DNA of 64,000 nt, from positions 21,709,502-21,773,501 of the forward strand of contig NC_088650.1 of assembly GCF_964019385.1 (NCBI RefSeq), read 5' to 3'. Below the pieces are notes generated by a model. That model did no database searches. It worked only from the letters and a program-made list of their open reading frames with translations, and was not told the origin of the DNA. Below are positions 1 to 10,732 of this stretch, in pieces; position 1 is the stretch's first letter; each line of letters begins with the position of its first letter. Source of the stretch: Sycon ciliatum (taxonomy: Eukaryota > Porifera > Calcarea > Leucosolenida > Sycettidae). The position numbers and the translations under genes are program-made.

Positions 1-89
1 ACATTCTCTAAAGAACTCGTCCAGGGCTGCTGAAAGCTGAAAAAGAACCTATCTAGAAGTTTGGGGCTTTTTACCCGTGAATCTTCACT
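1..89. repeat. Partial monomer at left edge
   Basis: These bases match monomer positions 279-367, starting just before TTTCTCTAAAG and ending at the next TTGCG. The array therefore continues upstream of the window. Confidence 0.95.
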
Positions 90-1189
90 TTGCGACTAAA
101 CTATTCACAGCAGTGCCAAATATTCTGGGTAACTGAATGCGGGTGCCAGCGCCCTACAAGCAAACCAAAAATGAAACCAATGCGACCACTGAAATTACAG
201 CTGGGTCACGTTATAGAGAGGTACGTCGAAATTGAAAGGTCAGCACAAAATGGTCAAAATCCGACATTTTCTCACCTTTCTGCCCGTTCGAAGCTCAGAA
301 AATGAAAAAGACCATCCTCATCTCGTTGTGTAGCTGGACATAGAAAATAGCACCATGAAAAAGAGCCACATTTCTCTAAAGAACTCACCCAGGGCTGCTG
401 AAAGCTGAAAAAAACCTATCTAGAAGTTTGGGGCTTTTTACCCATGAATCTTCACTTTGCGACTAAACTATTCACAGCAGTGCCAAATTTTTAGGGTCAC
501 TGATTGTGGGTGCCAGCGCCCTACAAGCAAACCAAAAATAAAACCAATGCGATCCCTGACATTATAGCTGGGTCATGTTATAGAGAGGTACGTTGAAATT
601 GAAAGGTCAGCAGAAATGGTCAAAATCCGACATTTTCTCACCTTTCTGCCCGTTCGCAGCTTAGAAAATGACAATGACCATCCTCATCTCGTTGGTTAGT
701 TGGAAATAGACAACAGCACCATGAAAAAAGTCACATTTCTCTAAAGAGCTCGCCCAGGGCTGCTGAAAGCTGAAAAAGAACCTATCTAGAAGTTTGGGGC
801 TTTTTACCCGTGAATCTTCACTTTACGACTAAACTTATCACAGCAGTGCCAAATTATCTGGGTCACTGAATGCGGGTACCAGCGCCCTATAAGCAAACCA
901 AAAATGAAACCAATGCGACCACTGAAATTACAGCTGGGTCATGTTATAGAGAGGTACGTTGAAATTGAAAGGTCAGCACAAATGGTCAAAATCCGACATT
1001 TTCTCACCTTTCTGCCTGTTCGCAGCTTAGAAAATGACAATCACCATCCTCATCTCGTTGGTTAGCTGGACATAGACAAGAGCACCATGAAAAAGAGTCA
1101 CATTTCTCTAAAGAACTCGCCCAGGGCTGCTGAAAGCTGAAAAAGAACCTATCTAGAAGTTTGGGGCTTTTTACCCGTGAATCTTCACT
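90..1189. repeat. Three divergent monomers (starts 90, 457, 823)
   Basis: The monomer at 90 is close to consensus but has an extra A near 248 and reads GAAAAAGACC in place of GACAATGACC near 300. The monomer at 457 is 366 bp. It carries GCGATCCCTGAC, an ATTATAGC variant, CAGCAGAAATGG and GACAACAGCACC. Apart from the GCGATCC base, these resemble the y subfamily otherwise seen only at 52566, 61714 and 63549. The monomer at 823 begins TTACGACT, reads AAACTTATCAC instead of AAACTATTCAC, and ends in a family with CAGCTTAG and GACAAGAGC. No clear higher-order order is visible in this short stretch. Confidence 0.9.
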
Positions 1190-4100
1190 TTGCGACTAAA
1201 CTATTCACAGCAGTGCCAAATTTTCATAGTCACTGAATGCGGGTTCCAGCGCCCTACAAGCAAACCAAAAATGAAACCAATGCGACCACTGAAATTACAG
1301 CTGGGTCATGTTATAGAGAGGTACTTTGAAATTGAAAGGTCAGCACAAATGGTCAAAATCCGACATTTTCTCACCTTTCTGCCCGTTCGCAGCTCAGAAA
1401 ATGACAATGACCAACCTCATCTCGTTGTGTAGCTGGACATAGAAAATAGCACCATGAAAAAGAGCCACATTTCTCTAAAGAACTCTTCCAGGGCTGCTGA
1501 AAGCTGAAAAAGAACCTATCTAGAAGTTTGGGGCTTTTTACCCGTGAATCTTCACTTTGCGACTAAACTATTCACAGCAGTGCCAAATATTCTGGGTCAC
1601 TGAATACGGGTGCCAGCGCCCTACAAGCAAACCAAAAATGAAACCAATGCGACCACTGAAATTACAGCTGGGTCACGTTATAGAGAGGTACTTTGAAATT
1701 GAAAGGTCAGCACAAATGGTCAAAATCCGACATTTTCTCACCTTTCTGCCCGTTCACGGCTCAGAAAATGACAATGACCGTCCTCATCTCGTAGTGTAGC
1801 TGGACATAGAAAATAGCACTTTGGAAAAGATCCACATTTCTCTAAAGAACTCACCCAGGGCTGCTGAAAGCTGAAAAAGAACCTATCTAGAAGTTTGGGG
1901 CTTTTTACCCGTGAATCTTCACTTTGCGACTAAACTATTCACAGCAGTGCCAAATTTTCTGGGTCACTGAATGCGGGTGGCAGCGCCCTACAAGCAAACC
2001 AAAAATGAAACCAATGCGACCACTCAAATTACGGCTGGGTCATGTTATAGAGAGGTACTTTGAAATTGAAAGGTCAGCACAAATGGTCAAAATCCGACAT
2101 TTTCTCACCTTTCTGCCCGTTCGCAGCTCAGAAAATGACAATGACCAACCTCATCTCGTTGTGTAGCTGGACATAGAAAATAGCACCATGAAAAAGAGCC
2201 ACATTTCTCTAAAGAACTCACCCAGGGCTGCTGAAAGCTGAAAAAGAACCTATCTAGAAGTTTGGGGCTTTTTACCCGTGAATCTTCACTTTGCGACTAA
2301 ACTATTCACAGCAGTGCCAAATATTCTGGGCCACTGAATACGGGTGCCAGCGCCCTACAAGCAAACCAAAAATGAAACCAATGCGACCACTGAAATTACA
2401 GCTGGGTCACGTTATAGAGAGGTACGTTGAAATTGAAAGGTCAGCACAAATGGTCAAAATCCGACATTTTCTCACCTTTCTGCCCGTTCACAGCTAAGAA
2501 AATGACAATGACCGTCCTCATCTCGTTGTGTAGCTGGACATAGAAAATAGCACCATGAAAAAGAGCCACATTTCTCTAAAGAACTCACCCAGGGCTGCTG
2601 AAAGCTGAAAAAGAACCTATCTAGAAGTTTGGGGCTTTTTATCCGTGAATCTTCACTTTGCGACTAAACTATTCACAACAGTGCCAAATTTTCTGGGTCA
2701 CTGAATGCGGGTGGCAGCGCCCTACAAGCAAACCAAAAATGAAACTAATGCGACCACTGAAATTACAGCTGGGTCATGTTATAGAGAGGTACGTTGAAAT
2801 TGAAAGGTCAGCACAAATGGCCAAAATCCGACATTTTCTCACCTTTCTGCCCGTTCGAAGCTCAGAAAATGACAATGACCATCCTCATCTCGTTGTGAAG
2901 CTGGACATAGAAAATAGCACGATGAAAAAGAGCCACATTTCTCTAAAGAACTCGCCCAGGGCTGCTGAAAGCTGAAAAAGAACCTATCTAGAAGTTTGGG
3001 GCTTTTTACCCGTGAATCTTCACTTTGCGACTAAACTATTCACAGCAGTGCCAAATATTCTGGGTCACTGAATACGGGTGCCAGCGCCCTACAAGCAAAC
3101 CAAAAATGAAACCAATGTGACCACTGAAATTACAGCTGGGTCACGTTATAGAGAGGTACGTCGAAATTGAAAGGTCAGCACAAATGGTCAAAATCCGACA
3201 TTTTCTCACCTTTCTGCCCGTTCACGGCTCAGAAAATGACAATGACCGTCCTCATCTCGTTGTGTAGCTGGACATAGAAAATAGAACCATGAAAAAGAGC
3301 CACATTTCTCTAAAGAACTCACCCAGGGCTGCTGAAAGCTGAAAAAGAACCTATCTAGAAGTTTGGGGCTTTTTACCCGTGAATCTTCACTTTGCGACTA
3401 AACTATTCACAGCAGTGCCAAATTTTCTGGGTCACTGAATGCGGGTGGCAGCGCCCTACAAGCAAACCAAAAATGAAACCAATGCGACTACTGAAATTAC
3501 AGCTGGGTCATGTTATAGAGAGGTACTTTGAAATTGAAAGGTCAGCACAAATGGTCAAAATCCGACATTTTCTCACCTTTCTGCCCGTTCGCAGCTCAGA
3601 AAATGACAATGACCAACCTCATCTCGTTGTGTAGCTGGACATAGAAAATAGCACCATGAAAAAGAGCCACATTTCTCTAAAGAACTCACCCAGGGCTGCT
3701 GAAAGCTGAAAAAGAACCTATCTAGAAGTTTGGGGCTTTTTACCCGTGAATCTTCACTTTGCGACTAAACTATTCACAGCAGTGCCAAATATTCTGGGTC
3801 ACTGAATACGGGTGCCAGCGCCCTAGAAGAAAACCAAAAATGAAACCAATGCGACCACTGAAATTACAGCTGGGTCACGTTATAGAGAGGTACGTCGAAA
3901 TTGAAAGGTCAGCACAAATGGTCAAAATCCGACATTTTCTCACCTTTCTGCCCGTTCACAGCTCAGAAAATGACAATGACCGTCCTCATCTCGTTCTGTA
4001 GCTGGACATAGAAAATAGCATCATGAAAAAGAGCCACATTTCTCTAAAGAACTCACCCAGGGCTGCTGAAAGCTGAAAAAGAACCTATCTAGAAGTTTGG

Positions 4101-4859
4101 GGCTTTTTACCCGTGAATCTTCACTTTGCGACTAAACTATTCACAGCAGTGCCAAATTTTCTGGGTCACTGAATGCGGGTGCCAGCGCCCTACAAGCAAA
4201 CCAAAAATGAAACCAATGCGACCACTGAAATTACAGCTGGGTCATGTTATAGAGAGGTACGTTGAAATTGAAAGGTCAGCACAAATGGTCAAAATCCGAC
4301 ATTTTCTCACCTTTCTGCCCGTTCACGGCTCAGAAAATGACAATGACCGTCCTCATCTCGTTGTGTAGCTGGACATAGAAAATAGAACCATGAAAAAGAG
4401 CCACATTTCTCTAAAGAACTCACCCAGGGCTGCTGAAAGCTGAAAAAGAACCTATCTAGAAGTTTGGGGCTTTTTACCCGTGAATCTTCACTCTGCGACT
4501 AAACTATTCACAGCAGTGCCAAATTTTCTGGGTCACTGAATGCGGGTGGCAGCGCCCTACAAGCAAACCAAAAATGAAACCAATGCGACCACTCAAATTA
4601 CAGCTGGGTCATGTTATAGAGAGGTACTTTGAATTTGAAAGGTCAGCACAAATGGTCAAAATCCGACATTTTCTCACCTTTCTGCCCGTTCGCAGCTCAG
4701 AAGATGACAATGACCAACCTCATCTCGTTGTGTAGCTGGACATAGAAAATAGCACCATGAAAAAGAGCCACATTTCTCTAAAGAACTCACCCAGGGCTGC
4801 TGAAAGCTGAAAAAGAACCTATCTAGAAGTTTGGGGCTTTTTACCCGTGAATCTTCACT
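1190..4859. repeat. Dimeric W/Y sub-array, 734-bp period
   Basis: Two subfamilies largely alternate. W monomers (starts 1924, 2658, 3392, 4493; 1190 is a close relative) typically carry GGGTGGCAG, GTACTTTG and GACCAACCTC; 2658 keeps only part of this set. Y monomers (1557, 2291, 3025, 3759) carry AATATTCTGGG, TGAATACGGG, a GGTCACGTT allele and CACGGCTC or CACAGCT followed by GACCGTCC. The alternation is interrupted at 4126, where a consensus-type front is followed by a Y-type tail. The Y monomers at 3759 and 4860 share the private TAGAAGAAAACC. The period is therefore two monomers, simpler than in the main domain. Monomer 4493 starts CTGCG instead of TTGCG. Confidence 0.9.
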
Positions 4860-5226
4860 TTGCGACTAAACTATTCACAGCAGTGCCAAATATTCTGGGT
4901 CACTGAATACGGGTGCCAGCGCCCTAGAAGAAAACCAAAAATGAAACCAATGCGACCACTGAAATTACAGCTGGGTCATGTTATAGAGAGGTACGTTGAA
5001 ATTGAAAGGTCAGCACAAATGGTTAAAATCCGACATTTTCTCACCTTTCTGCCCGTTCGCAGCCTAGAAAATGACAATGACCATCCTCATCTCCTTGGTT
5101 AGCTGGACATAGAAAATAGCACCATGAAAAAGACCCACATTTCTCTAAAGAACTCGCAAAGGGCTGCTGAAAGCTGAAAAAGAACCTATCTAGAAGTTTG
5201 GGGCTTTTTACCCGTGAATCTTCACT
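4860..5226. repeat. Chimeric monomer, Y front with e/i-type tail
   Basis: The left part has Y markers (AATATTCTGGG, TGAATACGGG, TAGAAGAAAACC). The right part has e markers (GGTTAAAATCC, CAGCCTAG, CTCCTTGGTTAG, GCAAAGGGC). The switch lies roughly between 4925 and 5023. It joins the dimer sub-array to the g-h-i-j-k-l order that begins at 5227, so it is the left boundary junction of the HOR-related region. Confidence 0.85.
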
Positions 5227-7795
5227 TTGCGACTAAACTATTCACAGCAGTGCCAAATTTTCTGGGTCACTGAATGCGGGTGCCAGCGCCCTACAAGCAA
5301 ACCAAAAATGAAACCAATACGACCACTGAAATTACAGCTGGGTCATGTTATAGAGAGGTACGTTGAAATTGAAAGGTCAGCACAAATGGTCAAAATCCGA
5401 CATTTTCTCACCTTTCTGCCCGTTCGAAGCTCAGAAAATGACAATGACCATCCTCATCTCGTTGTGTAGCTGGACATAGAAAATAGCACCATGAAAAAGA
5501 GCCACATTTCTCTTAAGAACTCGCCCAGGGCTGCTGAAAGCTGATAAAGAACCTATCTAGAAGTTTGGGGCTTTTTACCCGTGAATCTTCACTTTGCGAC
5601 TAAACTATTCACAGCAGTGCCAAATTTTCTGGGTCACTGAATGCGGGTGCCAGCGCCCTAGAAGCAAACTAAAAATGAAACCAATGCAAGCACTGAAATT
5701 ACAGCTGGGTCATGTTATAGAGAGGTACGTTTAAATTGAAAGGTCAGCACAAATGGTCAAAATCCGACATTTTCTCACCTTTCTGCCCGTTCGCAGCTCA
5801 GAAAATGATAATGACCATCCTTATCTCGTTGTGTGGCTGGACATAGAAAATAGCACCATGAAAAAGAGCCACATTTCTCTAAAGAACTCGCCCAGGGCTG
5901 CTGAAAGCTGAAAAAGAACCTATCTAGAAGTTTGGGGCTTTTTACCCGTGAATCTTCACTTTGCGATTAAACTATTCACAGCAGTGCCAAATTTTTAGGG
6001 TCACTGATTGTGGGTGCCAGCGCCCTACAAGCAAACCAAAAATGAAACCAATGCGACCGCTGACATTACAGCTGGGTCATGTTATAGAGAGGAACGTTGA
6101 AATTGAAAGGTCAGCACAAATGGTCAAAATCCGACATTTTCTCACCTTTCTGCCCGTTCGCAGCTTAGAAAATGACAATGACCATCCTCATCTCGTTGGT
6201 TAGCTGGACATAGACAAGAGCACCAAGAAAAAGAGCCACATTTCTCTAAAGAACTCGCAAAGGGCTGCTGAAAGCTGAAAAAGAACCTATCTAGAAGTTT
6301 GGGGCTTTTTACCCGTGAATCTTCATTTTGCGACTAAACTATTCACAGCAGTGCCAAATTTTTAAGGTCACTGATTGTGGGTGCCAGCGCCCTACAAGGA
6401 AACCAAAAATGAAACCAATGCGACCGCTGACATTACAGCTGGGTCATGTTATAGAGAGGTACGTGGAAATTGAAAGGTCAGCACAAATGGTCAAAATCCG
6501 AAATTTTCTCACCTTTCTGCCCGTTCGAAGCTCAGAAAATGGCAATGACCATCCTCATCTCGTTGTGTAGCTGGACATAGAAAATAGCACCATGAAAAAG
6601 AGCCACATTTCTCTAAAGAACTCGCCCAGGGCTGCTGAAAGCTGAAAAAGAACCTATCTAGAAGTTTGGGGCTTTTTACCCATGAATCTTCACTTTGCGA
6701 CTAAACTATTCACAGCAGTGCCAAATATTTAGGGTCACTGATTGTGGGTGCCAGCGCCCTACAAGCAAACCAAAAATGAAACCAATGCGACCGCTGACAT
6801 TACAGCTGGGTCATGTTATAGAGAGGTACGTGGAAATTGAAAGGTCAGCACAAATGGTCAAAATCCGACATTTTCTCACCTTTCTGCCTGTTCGCAGCTT
6901 AGAAGATGACAATGACCATCCTCATCTGGTTGGTTAGCTGGATATAGACAAGAGCACCATGAAAAAGAGTCACATTTCTCTAAAGAACTCGCCCAGGGCT
7001 GCTGAAAGCTGAAAAAGAACCTATCTAGAAGTTTGGGGCTTTTTACCCGTGAATCTTCACTTTGCGACTAAACTATTCACAGCAGTGCCAAATTTTCTGA
7101 GTCACTGAATGTGGGTGCCAGCGCCCTACAAGCAAACCAAAAATCAAACCAATGCGACCACTGAAATTACAGCTGGGTCATGTTATAGAGAGGTGCGTTG
7201 AAATTGAAAGGTCAGCACAAATGGTCAAAATCCGACATTTTCTCACCTTTCTGCCCGTTCGCAGCTCAGAAAATGACAATGACCAACCTCATCTCGTTGT
7301 GTAGCTGGACATAGAAAATAGCACCATGAAAAAGAGCCACATTTCTCTAAAGAACTCACCCAGGGCTGCTGAAAGCTGAAAAAGAACCTATCTAGAAGTT
7401 TGGGGCTTTTTACCCGTGAATCTTCACTTTGCGACTAAACTATTCACAGCAGTGCCAAATATTCTGGGTCACTGAATACGGGTGCCAGCGCCCTACAAGC
7501 AAACCAAAAATGAAACCAATGCGACCACTGAAATTACAGCTGGGTCACGTTATAGAGCGGTACGTCGAAATTGAAAGGTCAGCACAAATGGTCAAAATCC
7601 GACATTTTCTCACCTTTCTGCCTGTTCGCAGCTTAGAAAATGACAATGACCATCCTCATCTCGTTTTGTAGCTGGACATAGAAAATAGCACCATGAAAAA
7701 GAGCCACATTTCTCTAAAGAACTCGCCCAGGGCTGCTGAAAGCTGAAAAAGAACCTATCTAGAAGTTTGGGGCTTTTTACCCGTGAATCTTCACT
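5227..7795. repeat. Diverged part HOR in register g-h-i-j-k-l-m
   Basis: Seven monomers (starts 5227, 5594, 5961, 6328, 6695, 7062, 7429) keep the order of the main HOR. 5227 has the g tail GCTGATAAAG. 5594 has h features: TAGAAGCAAACT, GATAATGACC and the TGG allele at 241-243. 5961 has the i tail CCAAGAAAAAGA with GCAAAGGGC. 6328 has the j marker ACAAGGAAACC. 6695 has the k markers CTGGTTGG and GGATATAGAC. 7062 starts as l (AATCAAACC, GTGCGTTG). 7429 ends with the m/d allele GTTTTGTAG. The next monomer, 7796, is a. This block has fewer shared private variants with the main copies and so looks like an older or less homogenised edge. Confidence 0.85.
7195..7623. repeat. Gene-conversion-like patch of W/Y sequence
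   Basis: Inside the g-m block, the l-specific G at 7195 is followed by the W-specific A at 7286 (GACCAACC). Then comes a Y-type front, 7429 to at least 7566 (AATATTCTGGG, TGAATACGGG, GGTCACGTT, GTACGTCG). The sequence leaves Y type by 7623 (GCCTGTTCGCAGCTTAG) and later shows GTTTTGTAG. The foreign tract is thus 280-428 bp and spans a W-to-Y junction like those at 1190-4859. Monomer spacing is unchanged. A non-crossover conversion, or two close exchanges, explains this. A mosaic from three or more donors is also possible. Confidence 0.7.
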
Positions 7796-10365
7796 TTGCG
7801 ACTAAACTATTCACAGCAGTGCCAAATTTTCTGGGTCACTGAATGCGGGTGCAAGCGCCCTACAAGCAAACCAAAAATGAAACCAATGCGACCACTGAAA
7901 TTACAGCTGGGTCACGTTATAGAGAGGTACGTCGAAATTGAAAGGTCAGCACAAATGGTCAAAATCCGACATTTTCTAACCTTTCTGCCCGTTCGCAGCT
8001 CAGAAAATGAAAATGACCATCCTCATCTCCTTGTGTAGCTGGACATAGAAAATAGCACCATGAAAAAGAGCCACATTTCTCTAAAGAACTCACCCAGGGC
8101 TGCTGAAAGCTGAAAAAGAACCTATCTAGAAGTTTTGGGCTTTTTACCCGTGAATCTTCACTTTGCGACTAAACTATTCACAGCAGTGTAAAATTTTCTA
8201 GGTCACTGAAAGCGGGTGCCAGCGCCCTAGAAGCAAACTAAAAATGAAACCAATGCGACCACTGAAATTACAGCTGGGTCATGTTATAGAGAGGTACGTT
8301 GAAATTGAAAGGTCAGCACAAATGGTCAAAATCCAACATTTTCTCACCTTTCTGCCTGTTCGCAGCTCAGAAAATGATAATGACCATCCTTATCTCGTTG
8401 TGTGGCTGAACATAGAAAATAGCACCATGAAAAAGAGCCACATTTCTCTAAAGAACTCGCCCAGGGCTGCTAAAAGCTGAAAAAGAACCTATCTAGAAGT
8501 TTGGGGCTTTTTACCCGTGAATCTTCACTTTGCGACTAAACTATTCACAGCAGTGCCAAATTTTCTGGGTCACTGATTGTGGGTGCCAGCGCCCTACAAG
8601 CAAACCAAAAATGAAACCAATGCGACCGCTGACATTACAGCTAGGTCATGTTATAGAGAGGTACGTGGAAATTGAAAGGTCAGCACAAATGGTCAAAATC
8701 CGACATTTTCTCACCTTTCTGCCCGTTCGCAGCTCAGAAAATGATAATGACCATCCTTATCTCGTTGTGTGGCTGGACATAGAAAATAGCACCATGAAAA
8801 AGAGCAACATTTCTCTAAAGAACTCGCCCAGGGCTGCTGAAAGCTGAAAAAGAACCTATCTAGAAGTTTGGGGCTTTTTACGCGTGAATCTTCAATTTGC
8901 GACTAAACTATTCACAGCAGTGCCAAATTTTTAGGGTCACTAATTGTGGGTGCCAGCGCCCTACAAGCAAACCAAAAATGAAACCAATGCGACCACTGAA
9001 ATTACAGCTGGGTCATGTTATAGAGAGGTACGTTGAAATTGAAAGGTCAGCACACATGGTCAAAATCCGACATTTTCTCACCTTTCTGCCCGTTCGAAGC
9101 TCAGAAAATGACAATGACCATCCTCATCTCGTTTTGTAGCTGGACATAGAAAATAGCACCATGAAAAAGAGCCACATTTCTCTAAAGAACTCGCCCAGGG
9201 CTGCTAAAAGCTGAAAAAGAACCTATCTAGAAGTTTGGGGCTTTTTACCCGTGAATCTTCACTTTGCGACTAAACTATTCACAGCAGTGCCAAATTTTTA
9301 GGGTCACTGATTGTGGGTGCCAGCGCCCTACAAGCAAACCAAAAATGAAACCAATGCGACCGCTGACATTACAGCTGGGTCATGTTATAGAGAGGTACGT
9401 TGAAATTGAAAGGTCAGCACAAATGGTTAAAATCCGACATTTTCTCACCTTTCTGCCCGTTCGCAGCCTAGAAAATGACAATGACCATCCTCATCTCCTT
9501 GGTTAGCTGGACATAGACAAGAGCACCAAGAAAAAGACCCACATTTCTCTAAAGAACTCGCAAAGGGCTGCTGAAAGCTGAAAAAGAACCTATCTAGAAG
9601 TTTGGGGCTTTTTACCCGTGAATCTTCACTTTGCGACTAAACTATTCACAGCAGTGCCAAATTTTCTGGGTCACTGAATGCGGGTGGCAGCGCCCTACAA
9701 GCAAACCAAAAATGAAACCAATGCGACCGCTGACATTACAGCTGGGTCATGTTATAGAGAGGTACGTTGAAATTGAAAGGTCAGCACAAATGGTCAAAAT
9801 CCGACATTTTCTCACCTTTCTGCCTGTTCGCAGCTTAGAAAATGACAATGACCATCCTCATCTCGTTAGTTAGCTGGACATAGACAAGAGCACCATGAAA
9901 AAGAGTCACATTTCTCTAAAGAACTCGCCCAGGGCTGCTGAAAGCTGAAAAAGAACCTATCTAGAAGTTTGGGGCTTTTTACCCGTGAATATTCACTTTG
10001 CGACTAAACTATTCACAGCAGTGCCAAATTTTCTGGGTCACTGAATGCGGGTGCCAGCGCCCTACAAGCAAACCAAAAATCAAACCAATGCGACCACTGA
10101 AATTACAGCTGGGTCATGTTATAGAGAGGTACCCTTGAAATTGAGAGGTCAGCACAAATGGTCAAAATCCGACATTTTCTCACCTTTCTGCCCGTTCGAA
10201 GCTCAGAAAATGACAATGACCATCCTCATCTCGTTGTGTAGCTGGACATAGAAAATAGCACCATGAAAAAGAGCCACATTTCTCTAAAGAACTCGCCCAG
10301 GGCTGCTGAAAGCTGATAAAGAACCTATCTAGAAGTTTGGGGCTTTTTACCCGTGAATCTTCACT
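7796..10365. repeat. HOR copy 1 (13-type): a-b-c-d-e-f-g
   Basis: Monomer starts are 7796 a, 8163 b, 8530 c, 8897 d, 9264 e, 9631 f and 9998 g. It is of 13-type: b carries GTGTAAAATTTTC, and c follows directly. The g unit is 368 bp because GTACGTTG is replaced by GTACCCTTG, and it has the older AATCAAACC rather than AATGAAACC. The copy is cut short: h runs into the a tail in the next monomer. Confidence 0.9.
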
Positions 10366-10732
10366 TTGCGACTAAACTATTCACAGCAGTGCCAAATTTT
10401 CTAGGTCACTGAATGCGGGTGCCAGCGCCCTAGAAGCAAACTAAAAATGAAACCAATGCAACCACTGAAATTACAGCTGGGTCATGTTATAGAGAGGTCC
10501 GTTGAAATTGAAAGGTCAGCACAAATGGTCAAAATCCGACATTTTCTAACCTTTCTGCCCGTTCGCAGCTCAGAAAATGAAAATGACCATCCTCATCTCC
10601 TTGTGTAGCTGGACATAGAAAATAGCACCATGAAAAAGAGCCACATTTCTCTAAAGAACTCACCCAGGGCTGCTGAAAGCTGAAAAAGAACCTATCTAGA
10701 AGTTTTGGGCTTTTTACCCGTGAATCTTCACT
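10366..10732. repeat. Chimeric h/a monomer joining HOR copies 1 and 2
   Basis: The front is h type: TAGAAGCAAACT, ATGCAACC, GAGGTCCGTTG, with h-specific T at 10503. The back is a type: TTTTCTAACC with a-specific A at 10548, then GAAAATGAAAATG and the tail GAAGTTTTGGGC. The exchange therefore lies within 10503-10548, monomer positions 138-183. Relative to the full unit, the h tail, i, j, k, l, m and the a front are missing, a six-monomer (about 2.2 kb) loss. Confidence 0.88.

Noticed and set aside
318..350. AAAAAG/CTTTTT inverted repeat followed by T5 as a bacterial-style terminator
   Set aside because: The six-base stem is AT-rich with a 21-base loop, recurs in every satellite monomer, and follows no gene.
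10045..10251. Shorter frames starting at ATG inside ATGCGGGTGCC or ATGAAACC, or at TTG inside TTGTGGGTGCC, in some monomers
   Set aside because: These are the same satellite read from another start or frame after a one-base indel. They have no independent support.
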